DNA of 64,000 bases from Arthrobacter sp. cf158 (lineage in GTDB: Bacteria; Actinomycetota; Actinomycetes; Actinomycetales; Micrococcaceae), in NCBI RefSeq assembly GCF_900106835.1, contig NZ_FNNR01000004.1, positions 399,043-463,042 of the forward strand, in the 5' to 3' direction. Below the pieces are notes generated by a model, which saw only the letters and a program-made list of their open reading frames with translations, made no database searches and was not told the DNA's origin. The position numbers and the translations under genes are program-made. Below are positions 48,524-56,847 of the stretch, piece after piece (position 1 is the first letter of the stretch; every line of letters begins with the position of its first letter).

Positions 48524-50678
48524 CCGGGGCCGGTGCTGGCGGCGGAGCAGGAGCGGCGAAAGGCCCGCTGGGGTAAAGGGCCTTAGCTTCCATCATGTAA
48601 TTAGCCCACTGCGGGCCGGCGATCATGTAGCCGTCCAAGGACTTGTAGAACCTCCCGTTGATGGTGACGTTCTGACCGGCCCGCTGCTGTCCCGCCGTCG
48701 TGTCTCCAAAGAACGACGCCGTGGCCAGGGCTGTGGTGTAGCCGGCAACCCACGTGGCCCCGTTGTTATTGGACGTACCGGTCTTGGCGGCCACCGGGAC
48801 CTGGCTCTGGACTTTGGGGTTGATGTAGACGCCGGAGCCCATCTTGAGGACGTCCTGCAGGACGGCGTTCACGCCGCGGGCCACGGCCGGTTTCACGGCG
48901 TCCCGGCACTCCGGCTTTTGGGCCTCGAATTGCCTGCCTTGGGAATCCTTGATCTCCGTAATGGCAATCGGTGCACAGTACGTGCCGTCGTTTGCGAAGG
49001 TTGCGTAGGCGCTCGCGAGGATCAGTGGGGCCACGCCGATGGAACCGAGCAAGTTGCCGATTTGGTGCATGTTCACCGGAGCGTTGTCCAGGCCGCTGTG
49101 CAGGCCCACGGTATCCACCATTTTTTGGATGCCGCAGAAGTCCAGCTGGGCTGCCGTGGCGAATGTTGCGGTGTTGATGGAGTTGTAGAGGCCGTAGTTG
49201 ATGGGCATGGCGCGGTAATACCCGGCATCGTTGTTTTGCAGGTCGTCGTCAGCGCCCAAATTGGCGTTCTTCTGGGCAGTGCTGTAGCCGCCCAATACCC
49301 TGCCGCAGCTGTCACGCCATGGGAAGCCCACCGGGTAGACCCTTCGCGAGGCATCCACCACCGCGGTTGGATTTTTGCCTTCGTTGAGCCATTCGGCGTA
49401 GATGAAGGGCTTCATGGTGGATCCGGGCTGGAATCCTCCGGCTCCGTTGAGGTCGTAACCGTTTGCGTCCTTGGCATCCACATTGAAGTTCAGCTGAGTG
49501 TCGTACTTCCCTTCCTGGGGTACGAAGACGGTGTTCTGGGCCATCGCCAGGATCTTGCCCGAGCCCGGTTGAACTGTGGTCATGGCGGCTCCCCATTTGT
49601 CCGGGTTATCCCCGGCCGAGGCATCCACCTGGGCCTGCGCTGCGGCCTGGAGCCTGCTGTCCAGTGTGGTGGTGATGGTCAGCCCACCACGGTAGAGCAG
49701 CCGCTCACGTTCATTGAGCGTTGAGCCGTACCTGTCGTCATTGAGAATCAGGTGGGAGACGTAATCACAAAAATAGGTGGCAATGGCGGCGCCCGCGCAA
49801 CCCTGCAAGGACGGGGTGATGTTCAGTTCAATGGGCGTTGCCACCGCAACCCCATGGTCCACAGCGGTGATCTTTCCCTGTTCCAGCATCCGGTCCAGCA
49901 CAAGATTGCGACGGTTGAGCGCCCCCTCAGGAGCCACCGTCGGATCGTAGATGCTCGGCCCATTGACCAGGCCGGCAAGGAGCGCCGCTTGAGGAAGGGT
50001 CAGGTCCTTCGCGGACGTGCTGAAGAAGTACCTGGATGCGGCCTCGATACCGTAAGCATTGCGGTTGAAGAACACGATGTTCAGGTAGCCCTCAAGGATC
50101 TGGTCCTTGCTGAAACGCTTTTCCAGTTCCAAGGCGAGCTTGACCTCGCGAAGCTTGTCTCCCATGGTTTTTTGGCCACTGAGCACAACATCCTCGGGGC
50201 GCCCCTCGGAAAGGCGGGACTCGTTGAGCACGTTGGTGACGTACTGCTGCGTCAGCGTGGAGGCACCCTGCCGCGTTCCTTTGGTCAGGTTGGAACTCAG
50301 CGCGCGGATGATGCCCTGCGCATCCACGCCCGCGTGATCGTAGAAGCGGTTGTCCTCGATGGCTACGATTGCCTCGCGGATAAAGGGAGACATCTGTTCA
50401 AGCGGAACCTTCACCCGGTTCTCGGCGTAGAACGTGGCGATGTGCTGGCCGTCCGCTGTAACTACGGTGCTGGAAAGTGACGGGGAATCGACGTTCAGCT
50501 GGCTCGGCAGGCTCTCATAGAATCCGATTGAGCCGCCCACAGTGGTGCTGGTGAATGCAACAACAGGCACCACCAGTCCGGAGATCAGCACCCCGCAGAG
50601 AATGCTGATGAAGAAGTACCCGAAGACCCGTAGAAGGACCTTGCCGAGACCAAGCTTGGGACCCTTGTTGTGCGCCAT
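48492..50678 (-). CDS. Class A penicillin-binding protein (transglycosylase/transpeptidase)
   Basis: A 728-residue type II membrane protein with one TM near residues 17-42 (YFFISILCGVLISGLVVPVV). The GT51 transglycosylase domain has FIREAIVAIEDNRFYDHAGV, with catalytic Glu, and GASTLTQQYVTN. The transpeptidase has Ser at about 420 in PGSTMKPF, the SxN motif YNSINTATF and the KTG motif AAKTGTS near residue 631. The C-terminal tail is Pro/Ala-rich. It polymerises and cross-links peptidoglycan outside the membrane. Single gene with its own promoter; upstream is an orphan ATPase-domain gene. Confidence 0.95.
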   Translation of the reverse strand: MAHNKGPKLGLGKVLLRVFGYFFISILCGVLISGLVVPVVAFTSTTVGGSIGFYESLPSQLNVDSPSLSSTVVTADGQHIATFYAENRVKVPLEQMSPFIREAIVAIEDNRFYDHAGVDAQGIIRALSSNLTKGTRQGASTLTQQYVTNVLNESRLSEGRPEDVVLSGQKTMGDKLREVKLALELEKRFSKDQILEGYLNIVFFNRNAYGIEAASRYFFSTSAKDLTLPQAALLAGLVNGPSIYDPTVAPEGALNRRNLVLDRMLEQGKITAVDHGVAVATPIELNITPSLQGCAGAAIATYFCDYVSHLILNDDRYGSTLNERERLLYRGGLTITTTLDSRLQAAAQAQVDASAGDNPDKWGAAMTTVQPGSGKILAMAQNTVFVPQEGKYDTQLNFNVDAKDANGYDLNGAGGFQPGSTMKPFIYAEWLNEGKNPTAVVDASRRVYPVGFPWRDSCGRVLGGYSTAQKNANLGADDDLQNNDAGYYRAMPINYGLYNSINTATFATAAQLDFCGIQKMVDTVGLHSGLDNAPVNMHQIGNLLGSIGVAPLILASAYATFANDGTYCAPIAITEIKDSQGRQFEAQKPECRDAVKPAVARGVNAVLQDVLKMGSGVYINPKVQSQVPVAAKTGTSNNNGATWVAGYTTALATASFFGDTTAGQQRAGQNVTINGRFYKSLDGYMIAGPQWANYMMEAKALYPSGPFAAPAPPPAPAPVTPAPAVPRR

Positions 50679-50784
50679 TTTCGTGCCATTCCGTCGGGAT
50701 GTCAGGCTGAAAAGTAGCTACAGAATACGTCTGGCTGCGCGGTTGGGCCATGGTTCGAAGCCCAAATAAGGTCCCAAATCGGAC

Positions 50785-51285
50785 TCAATCCAGCGGCAGA
50801 GTCACCCTCACACTGGTGCCCTGTCCAACCGCAGAGTCGATGTCAACGGTCCCGCCGGCGTCGTGCACTGCAATGGACATCAGCAGCAGCCCAAAGCCAT
50901 GCCGCCTGCCACTGGGGGCCGCGTGGATTTCAAAGCCGTCGCCGTCATCCGCGATGGTCAGTTGGATACCGTGGTAAACGGCGTTAAGCCGGACGGTGAG
51001 TTCGCTGGCGTTGGCGTAGTTGAGGGTGTTGCTGAACGTCTCCTGCGCCACGTGATACAGCAGCGCGGCGGCCGAGGATGAGATCTCGATGCCGTGATGC
51101 GGGGTGTGCCAGTGCACTTTCACTCCGTTGAGGCGGAGCGGTGCAGCGAGCCGGTCGATGCATCCTGCGACGCCCAGTGCGTAGAAATCCACGGGGTGCT
51201 GGTCCTGGATGATGCCCTTAACGGACACCACCTCGGTTAATGCTGATGACTGCTCCATTGCGTCCCCCACATCGATGTCTTTCAT
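50785..51285 (-). CDS. Stand-alone histidine-kinase-type ATPase domain protein
   Basis: A 166-residue protein consisting of a NarL/DesK-type HATPase_c domain. LLYHVAQETFSNTLNYANAS is the N box, LTIADDGDGFEI the G1 box (DxGxGF) and GRRHGFGLLLMSIAVHDAGG the G2 region, followed by GTSVRVTLPL. The preceding 60 residues (VDFYALGVAGCIDRLAAPLR) look like the end of a dimerisation domain, but no phosphoacceptor His helix or sensor is present. No response regulator lies nearby. It is either a degraded kinase remnant or a trans-acting ATPase domain. Confidence 0.8.
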   Translation of the reverse strand: MKDIDVGDAMEQSSALTEVVSVKGIIQDQHPVDFYALGVAGCIDRLAAPLRLNGVKVHWHTPHHGIEISSSAAALLYHVAQETFSNTLNYANASELTVRLNAVYHGIQLTIADDGDGFEIHAAPSGRRHGFGLLLMSIAVHDAGGTVDIDSAVGQGTSVRVTLPLD

Positions 51286-51406
51286 ACTTGAGATTCGTTG
51301 CCGAAGCCCCTCGGTATTGGTCCTTCGACTGCTTCCAGCGTCGCGCCGCTATATCAAGGAACCTTTTCGATTTGCTCAAGTTCGCATCAAGTTTGGGGGA
51401 GCTTGC

Positions 51407-52360
51407 CTACGATGGTTGGCCCAGGACCAGCCGGGTGTCCGCGTCCCGATCGCAGTGCAGGACCCCGTCAGTGACAGTAAGCCCGGCCACGAGGATCGAC
51501 GACCGCCGGCTTTGGACTGTCGGATGGCTCCCGTCCGTGCGATCCGGGTGGGTGAAGTAGAAGATCCATGCCCGGCCCTGATTGACCACCACATCGGCAT
51601 GGAGGCCCGGACCAACGTCGTCGCTCCGGCGGAAGGTGTCTCCAATAGCCCCGGCCAGGATGGTTCCCTGCTGCTCCCACGAGTCGAGGTCCCTGGAACG
51701 GTACACCGCCTGCCCGGCCCACGTGTCCACGATCATCCAGTACCAACCGCCCAGCTGGAACACGTTGGGTCCTTCGTGGCCAGTGGGAGTGGTCAGGACG
51801 TGCCCGCGAACGGTCCAGTCATGGAGGTCTGCGCTGTCCGCCGCCCAGGTTTCGGAGCCGTGCACTTCGTCCTTGAACCACATGCGGAAGCCACCGTCGG
51901 GGAGTTGGTGCACGCACGCATCGATGACCCGGTTGGAACTCAGGGGAACTATGCCATGGTGGGTCCAAGCCAGGAGATCCGGGCTGGTGTAGTGGTGGAT
52001 CTCCATGGAATGCGGGTTGCCGTGGGCAGGGATGCCGCGGATGTAGCTGACGTACATGTGGAAGGTTCCTGCGTGTTCAAAGATTTCCGGCGCCCAGAAA
52101 GTGTTGTGTCCCCACTCAAAATCGAGGCCCTGAACAGTTCCGCGGTAGTCCCAGTGCGTGCCGTCAACGGAGGAAGCGACTCCCAGTTTTGAACCGTACA
52201 GCCAGCTGAGGCCGTCCTCGAACGGCACGGTGGTGCGGCGGTTGGTGTAGATCATCCACCACGCTTGCTCGTGCGGGTTGTAGATCACGGTGGGATCCGC
52301 GGCGCCGTCCTCGATCGGATCCCGGAAGATGGGGGACTTGGCGGGCACAGCGTGGCTCAT
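51407..52360 (-). CDS. GH43/GH32-like beta-propeller glycosidase
   Basis: A 317-residue soluble five-bladed propeller. DGAADPTVIYNPHEQAWWMI holds the early catalytic Asp (ADP), THWDYRGTVQGLDFEWGHN the first blade, and TFWAPEIFEHAGTFHMYVSY the WAPE motif of GH43-type enzymes. WFKDEVHGSETWAADS and GHEGPNVFQLGGWYWMIVDT supply later acidic residues (the E in GHEGPNVF fits the general acid). There is no signal peptide, so it acts inside the cell on oligosaccharides. A LacI-type palindrome lies 19 nt upstream. Sugar specificity unknown. Confidence 0.82.
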   Translation of the reverse strand: MSHAVPAKSPIFRDPIEDGAADPTVIYNPHEQAWWMIYTNRRTTVPFEDGLSWLYGSKLGVASSVDGTHWDYRGTVQGLDFEWGHNTFWAPEIFEHAGTFHMYVSYIRGIPAHGNPHSMEIHHYTSPDLLAWTHHGIVPLSSNRVIDACVHQLPDGGFRMWFKDEVHGSETWAADSADLHDWTVRGHVLTTPTGHEGPNVFQLGGWYWMIVDTWAGQAVYRSRDLDSWEQQGTILAGAIGDTFRRSDDVGPGLHADVVVNQGRAWIFYFTHPDRTDGSHPTVQSRRSSILVAGLTVTDGVLHCDRDADTRLVLGQPS

Positions 52361-52378
52361 GAATGATCCCTCGGGGCT

Positions 52379-52394
52379 TTGTTAGCGCTAACAA
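52379..52394 (-). promoter_or_regulatory. Perfect LacI-type operator TTGTTAGCGCTAACAA
   Basis: A perfect 16-bp palindrome with central GCGC, as in LacI/GalR operators, 19 nt before the GH43-like start. No LacI-family gene is adjacent. Confidence 0.75.
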
Positions 52395-52450
52395 GCAGAA
52401 AGCTTAGGAACCAGAAGCCGGGTGTGTCAACGAAGTTCCCCTCCTGTGGC

Positions 52451-52546
52451 GAAATTCTGCTGGATCATCCGCCTGCTCCCTCTTGAAGATCCCTGGATTT
52501 CCGGGGTCTCCTTCGAGTGAACTGGGCGATGATCCAGCAGAATTTC
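52451..52546. repeat. Palindromic dispersed element, copy 2
   Basis: GAAATTCTGCTGGATCAT (52451-52468) and its exact reverse complement (52529-52546) enclose 60 nt. The arms match copy 1 at 31641-31734. It lies between the glycosidase promoter and the end of the DUF4353-type lipoprotein gene. Confidence 0.87.
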
Positions 52547-52560
52547 GTCTGCCACAAAAT

Positions 52561-54135
52561 TTAGCGGCGGCCGGGACCCTGAGCCTGGCTGTACTGGCCC
52601 GCAGTGACTGTTCCCTGTTCCTCTGCGCCATCGATGGAACCGGTGGTGACGCCCGCCTTCGCCTCAGCACTGCCCCCTGTGTACACGGTGTACGTTGCCC
52701 CGTCGGCGATGGCTGACGACGAGTACACCAGGGACGCGATGCTCTTAGTGGTCACGAACGTTGCAACCACAGTTCCCGACGAGTCAACGATGTGCACCGG
52801 AGTGCCTGCCGAAACGGACGAGTTGAAGGTCAGCTGAACGCCCGACTGCGTAGACGAGGTTCCGGGTGTCACCGCCATGCCGGCGCTCCCTGCCGCTGCA
52901 ACCGTTCCGCCTGTGACTGTGAGATCACCATTCACATCGAGTGCACCGTTGCCATCATTGGTAGGACCGTTGACCACCACGGTGCCTCCGGAGATGGTGG
53001 CGTTTCCGTTGGAGTCCAGGCCGTCGCCCTCGGAATTGATGGTGAGCGTTCCGCCGGAGACGTCCACTGTGTAGTCGCCCACCGTATCGCCACCACCCAT
53101 CCCGCCACCGCCGGGCCCGCCCATGCCAGCGGCAGCGCCCGTATCCGCAGAAGTGGAGGAACCACCGGAGGCATTCACACCGTCGTCGTGGGAGGTGACA
53201 GTGACGTCTCCGCCGGTGATGGCAATGTGCTGTGCTTCCAATCCTTCTTCAGATTCGGCCACGGAGACTGTCCCGCCACTGACGGTCAGCGTATTGAAGG
53301 CTTTCACTCCGTCATCCCCGGCGTTGACCGTCAGGGATCCGCCGCTGACCAGCAGCCATCCCCGGCCCTCGTCAGTGTCATTGTCAGCTTTCACGCCATC
53401 CCCGCCAGCAGTAACTTGGTAGGCGCCATCCAACAGCACCGTGTAGTCCTTGCCGCGGATGCCGTCATCCACAGCGTCCACGGTGACCTTGCCGGCGGCC
53501 ATCACCAGGCCGTCCTTGGAAACGATGCCGTCGTTGGATTTCCCGTTGACAGTCAGGGAACCGGAGCCGGCGATGGTCAGGTCGGCCATGGAGTAGAGCG
53601 CTGCGTTGGGAGCGTCGTCGCCCTGGTCGGCATAGGTGGTGGCGTCAGTCAGGGTGTTGGTGCTGCCATCTTGCAAATACACGATCGCCTCGTCCGCGCT
53701 CTTCACCACGAACGGTGAGCCAGACGAGTTGCCCAATTCCACGCCGTCCAGGATGATCCGGACGGTATCGGATTCGCCGGCGGCCACCACGATCTGCCCG
53801 TCTGCCAGTGAGCCGCTGAGGCGGTACGTTCCGGCGGCGCTGATAGTGACGGTGTTGCCGTCAACGGCCACACCGGTGGAGGACGACGACGTCACTTTGC
53901 TGCCGCCGTCGGCCAGGCTGATGGCCACTTCATCAGCGGTATCCCACGTGAGGTCGTCGCTGTCGTAGTGGGTGTCTTCCTCAATGGTGGCGGCGGTGAC
54001 GGCCTGCTGGGTGGAGGTGGTGGTGCTGGACGTGGTGCCGGTGGAGGTTGAGCTGGTGGCAGCCGTGGAGCAGCCGGCAAGGGAGATCGCCAAGGCGACG
54101 GCGGCAACGGAAAGGGACGTGCGGAAGGAGCGCAT
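52561..54135 (-). CDS. Carbohydrate-binding-domain (DUF4353-like) repeat lipoprotein
   Basis: A 524-residue secreted lipoprotein; MRSFRTSLSVAAVALAISLA then GCSTAATS gives a lipobox LAGC with Cys22. A Ser/Thr linker follows, then a beta-helical region where a short motif recurs about every 20-30 residues: DDGIRGKD, GDGVKADN, DDGVKAFN, EEGLEAQ, DDGVNASG, GDGLDSNG, NDGNGALD. A Gly-rich patch (GMGGPGGGGMGGG) interrupts it. This architecture matches DUF4353 carbohydrate-binding proteins found beside VTC and DUF4956 genes. The acidic DDG turns could bind calcium. It ends the five-gene operon, 56 nt after the VTC gene. Confidence 0.82.
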   Translation of the reverse strand: MRSFRTSLSVAAVALAISLAGCSTAATSSTSTGTTSSTTTSTQQAVTAATIEEDTHYDSDDLTWDTADEVAISLADGGSKVTSSSSTGVAVDGNTVTISAAGTYRLSGSLADGQIVVAAGESDTVRIILDGVELGNSSGSPFVVKSADEAIVYLQDGSTNTLTDATTYADQGDDAPNAALYSMADLTIAGSGSLTVNGKSNDGIVSKDGLVMAAGKVTVDAVDDGIRGKDYTVLLDGAYQVTAGGDGVKADNDTDEGRGWLLVSGGSLTVNAGDDGVKAFNTLTVSGGTVSVAESEEGLEAQHIAITGGDVTVTSHDDGVNASGGSSTSADTGAAAGMGGPGGGGMGGGDTVGDYTVDVSGGTLTINSEGDGLDSNGNATISGGTVVVNGPTNDGNGALDVNGDLTVTGGTVAAAGSAGMAVTPGTSSTQSGVQLTFNSSVSAGTPVHIVDSSGTVVATFVTTKSIASLVYSSSAIADGATYTVYTGGSAEAKAGVTTGSIDGAEEQGTVTAGQYSQAQGPGRR

Positions 54136-54191
54136 GGTTGATTCCTTGGTCTGTGGAAGAAGTCTTTGGAGGGAAAGTCAGCGGAGGGAGG

Positions 54192-54980
54192 TCAGTGCAG
54201 GGGGCGCAGGGGCATCCTGCGCCGAAGGGTTTGGTTCCAGCGGTTGGCCGGCAGCTCGGGGTGGAGGGCGGCCATGCCGGTGGCGAACTTGGAGATGCGG
54301 CACGGCCGGACCCCGTGCGCCCACAAATGCCGGTCCAAGGGGCCGGGGGCGGAGCCGGATTTCGTCTCCACCACCACCGCATTGTCCAGAACCCACGGCT
54401 GGCCGTCAGGAGCCTGCCAGGTGACGTCGGAGTCGATGGTGGCGCGGCTCCCGGATTCGGGGAGGTACAGGGTGGTGCGGTCGTAGCGGGTGGACAGGAC
54501 CGGCTCCAGCGGACCGAACGCGACATCGCCGATGGTGGCCGCGAGGGTCTCGTTGACGTAGGCCAGGCCTTCGTCGGTCAAGCGGTCGCGGTCGCACAAC
54601 TCGTAGGGGATGCGTTCCTTGACCGTGGCCTCACGGGCGCCTTCGGTCTTGACCTCCAAAAAGCTCACGGCACTGTCCACATAGGTTCTAGTGCGGACCT
54701 TGAACCGACGGCGCCGGCCATGGGCGGCCAGCATGTAACTGTCCAAACCGGGGGTGTCGAAGTAAACGGAGTCGTAGTCGAAGGTCCGCTTCCCTTCCAT
54801 TTCCAGGACCCGGGCTTCGGCGCCGAAAGTGGTGAGTATCCGCCGTGCCGTGGCCGACGGAACAAGATACTTGCGGTCCACACGGGTCAGCAGTGCGGCC
54901 TCCGTGGTGAGTTCTTCAAGTCCGACGGCGGGTAGCTGGCTCAGCTGCGGGATGATCGGTTGGGCGTCGATGCGGCTCAT
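54192..54980 (-). CDS. VTC-domain (polyphosphate polymerase-like) protein
   Basis: A 262-residue cytoplasmic protein with a CYTH-like tunnel fold. LLTRVDRKYLVPSATARRIL, YDSVYFDTPGLDSYMLAAHG, RRRRFKVRTRTYVDSAVSFL then EVKTEGAREATVKERI, VVETKSG and CRISKFATGMAAL are the basic and acidic strands that line the triphosphate tunnel in yeast Vtc4. Vtc4 makes inorganic polyphosphate from ATP. Bacterial members are uncharacterised. It overlaps DUF4956 by 4 nt; VTC-DUF4956 pairing is common across bacteria. Confidence 0.88.
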   Translation of the reverse strand: MSRIDAQPIIPQLSQLPAVGLEELTTEAALLTRVDRKYLVPSATARRILTTFGAEARVLEMEGKRTFDYDSVYFDTPGLDSYMLAAHGRRRRFKVRTRTYVDSAVSFLEVKTEGAREATVKERIPYELCDRDRLTDEGLAYVNETLAATIGDVAFGPLEPVLSTRYDRTTLYLPESGSRATIDSDVTWQAPDGQPWVLDNAVVVETKSGSAPGPLDRHLWAHGVRPCRISKFATGMAALHPELPANRWNQTLRRRMPLRPLH

Positions 54981-55684
54981 GCGACACCGGCCGAGGTAGG
55001 CACTGACTGCTGTGCTGGCTGCTGGGACTGGACCGGCTGCTGGGACTGGGTGGGCAGTTCCTGAGGGGCCGGGGACAGTGCGCCGGCGGGTTGGTCGAAG
55101 CCAAGCTGTGCGTGCCGTGGCTGGGACAGATCCTGGTGGGCGGGGCAGACTGCGTACCGGACATCAACAATCGTCTTGTCGTTGACCATGTCCAACTCCT
55201 GGATAGTGGCGGAGTGGACCGTGCCGTTGAGGACTTCCTCCAGCCGGGCATAGAGCTCGGGCTCGTTGTTGATGGCCCGGTCCAGCACCACGGTCTGGTG
55301 ACGGTAGGCCGGGAGGACCCGGGGGTTGTCGCCCACGAACATCACCAGCAGGACCAAGGCCATCAGGGACAGCGTCAGCCAGAGCGGCTCGACTCCGATG
55401 CCCGCGATCAGGCCCAGCGCCAGCGCCGAGAAGTAGTAGGCCACCTCGTGCTGGGCGAGTTCCGTGGACCGGAGCCGGATGATGGAGAGAACACCGAACA
55501 AGCCAAGTCCCAAGCCAACACCCGCGGCCGAACCGGACAGCGCCGTGGCAACGGCCAGGACGCCGACGTTCATGCCAAGGTAGGAAACCACCAGGTCACG
55601 GCGCCGGTGCCGGCGGAGGTAGAGGGCCAGCGTCAAAATGGTGATGGCGGCCAGGTCTGCCGCGATGAGGATGATGGTGTTCAT
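54977..55684 (-). CDS. DUF4956 membrane protein
   Basis: A 235-residue membrane protein with about four TM segments in the first 120 residues (IILIAADLAAITILTLALYL; MNVGVLAVATALSGSAAGVG; YYFSALALGLIAGIG; LTLSLMALVLLVMFVG). FGVLSIIRLRSTELAQHEVA then YYF is the conserved DUF4956 cytoplasmic loop. A soluble C-terminal domain includes DKTIVDVRYAVCP, followed by a Gln/Pro-rich tail. It overlaps the GT2-GtrA stop by 1 nt (TGATG) and the VTC start by 4 nt. It probably anchors or channels the product of the VTC enzyme; function unproven. Confidence 0.87.
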   Translation of the reverse strand: MNTIILIAADLAAITILTLALYLRRHRRRDLVVSYLGMNVGVLAVATALSGSAAGVGLGLGLFGVLSIIRLRSTELAQHEVAYYFSALALGLIAGIGVEPLWLTLSLMALVLLVMFVGDNPRVLPAYRHQTVVLDRAINNEPELYARLEEVLNGTVHSATIQELDMVNDKTIVDVRYAVCPAHQDLSQPRHAQLGFDQPAGALSPAPQELPTQSQQPVQSQQPAQQSVPTSAGVA

Positions 55685-56847
55685 CAGTTACTCCGGAATC
55701 TCTTGGGGGATTGGTCTCCACTTTTCCCGGTGAGGCTGTGTTGAAACTGTGCCGGGACCAAGGCTGGGATGTGTGTTTCGACGGCGGCCGGTTCAGTTGG
55801 CAGGGGCCGCTCCGTTGACGCGTCATGTCCCTTGCGGACGAACAGGAACCGGTGCTGCACGGCGTAGCTGACTCCCAACAGGGCCACCTCAGTGACGAGC
55901 TTGGCCAACAAGTCGGGGACGGCCAAGGAAGTGAGGGTCCACATCGCGGCGTAGTTGGCAGTCAACAGGACCAGCACCAACGCCACATATCCAGTAGCAG
56001 CTGCCCGGAACGAGGTGTCCTTGCCATGCTCGAACACCAGGCGCCGGTTGACCATGAAGTTCACGGACGCACTGACCACGCGGGCACCAAGTACTGCAAT
56101 CAGCAGGGAATCTGTGGAGGCAAGGAGGACCAGGAACATCACCGTGTCCACCGCGAACGCTGACAAGGACGAGCCAAGGAACTTCAGCAGCGGCGCGTAG
56201 ATTCTGATCGAGTCGGCCACGGGGCGGAAATGTGATCCCGAGTTATCGTCCAGGTAGACGGTGGCGATCTCAATGCTGTGGATCCCGTAGCCGGCCTGTT
56301 TCGCCTCCAACAGCAGGTTGAGCTCGTATTCGTAGCGCTGACCGCGAACCGACAGCAGCCAGGGGATCATGTCCGCCCTGTACCCTCGGAGCCCGGTCTG
56401 CGTGTCCGTGATCCGCTGGCCCGTGGCAAGCCTGAACAACCACCGCGTCACCGTGTTGCCGAACCGGCTCCGGGCAGGGACGTCACCGGTAAAGTTCCGG
56501 CAGCCCAGGACCATCGATGCCGTCACATGGCGGACACGGTCGGCAACGGCAAGGATGTCGGCCACGCCATGCTGTCCGTCGCTGTCAGCGCAGACCACGT
56601 CATTGCCGGGGAAGCGCTCAGCGATGAACGCGAAGCCGCTCTTCAGCGCGTGGCCCTTGCCGCCGTTCACGTCGTAACTGAGGACATGGCACCCAAGCCG
56701 TGCGGCGTCGTCGAACGTGTCCTGGTAGTCAGGCCCGGAGCCGTCGTCCACCACTACGATGGTGAGCCACGGATCAGCTTCCTGAAGATTCTGAATGAGG
56801 GTGATGAGCTGGTGGTCCGGCTCGTACGCCGGTATGAGGATGATCAT
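55684..56847 (-). CDS. GT2 glycosyltransferase fused to GtrA-type flippase domain
   Basis: A 387-residue fusion. Residues 1-215 are a polyprenyl-phosphate sugar transferase of the DPMS type: IILIPAYEPDHQLITLIQNL, IVVVDDGSGPDYQDTF, the DSDGQHG metal motif and GLRGYRADMIPWLLSVRGQR then YEYELNLLL. Residues 225-345 have four TM helices typical of GtrA (FLGSSLSAFAVDTVMFLVLL; VSASVNFMVNRRLVFEHGK), thought to flip the lipid-linked sugar outward. The fusion implies sugars added to an envelope polymer outside the membrane. Basic tail at the C-terminus. Overlaps both operon neighbours. Confidence 0.92.
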   Translation of the reverse strand: MIILIPAYEPDHQLITLIQNLQEADPWLTIVVVDDGSGPDYQDTFDDAARLGCHVLSYDVNGGKGHALKSGFAFIAERFPGNDVVCADSDGQHGVADILAVADRVRHVTASMVLGCRNFTGDVPARSRFGNTVTRWLFRLATGQRITDTQTGLRGYRADMIPWLLSVRGQRYEYELNLLLEAKQAGYGIHSIEIATVYLDDNSGSHFRPVADSIRIYAPLLKFLGSSLSAFAVDTVMFLVLLASTDSLLIAVLGARVVSASVNFMVNRRLVFEHGKDTSFRAAATGYVALVLVLLTANYAAMWTLTSLAVPDLLAKLVTEVALLGVSYAVQHRFLFVRKGHDASTERPLPTEPAAVETHIPALVPAQFQHSLTGKSGDQSPKRFRSN

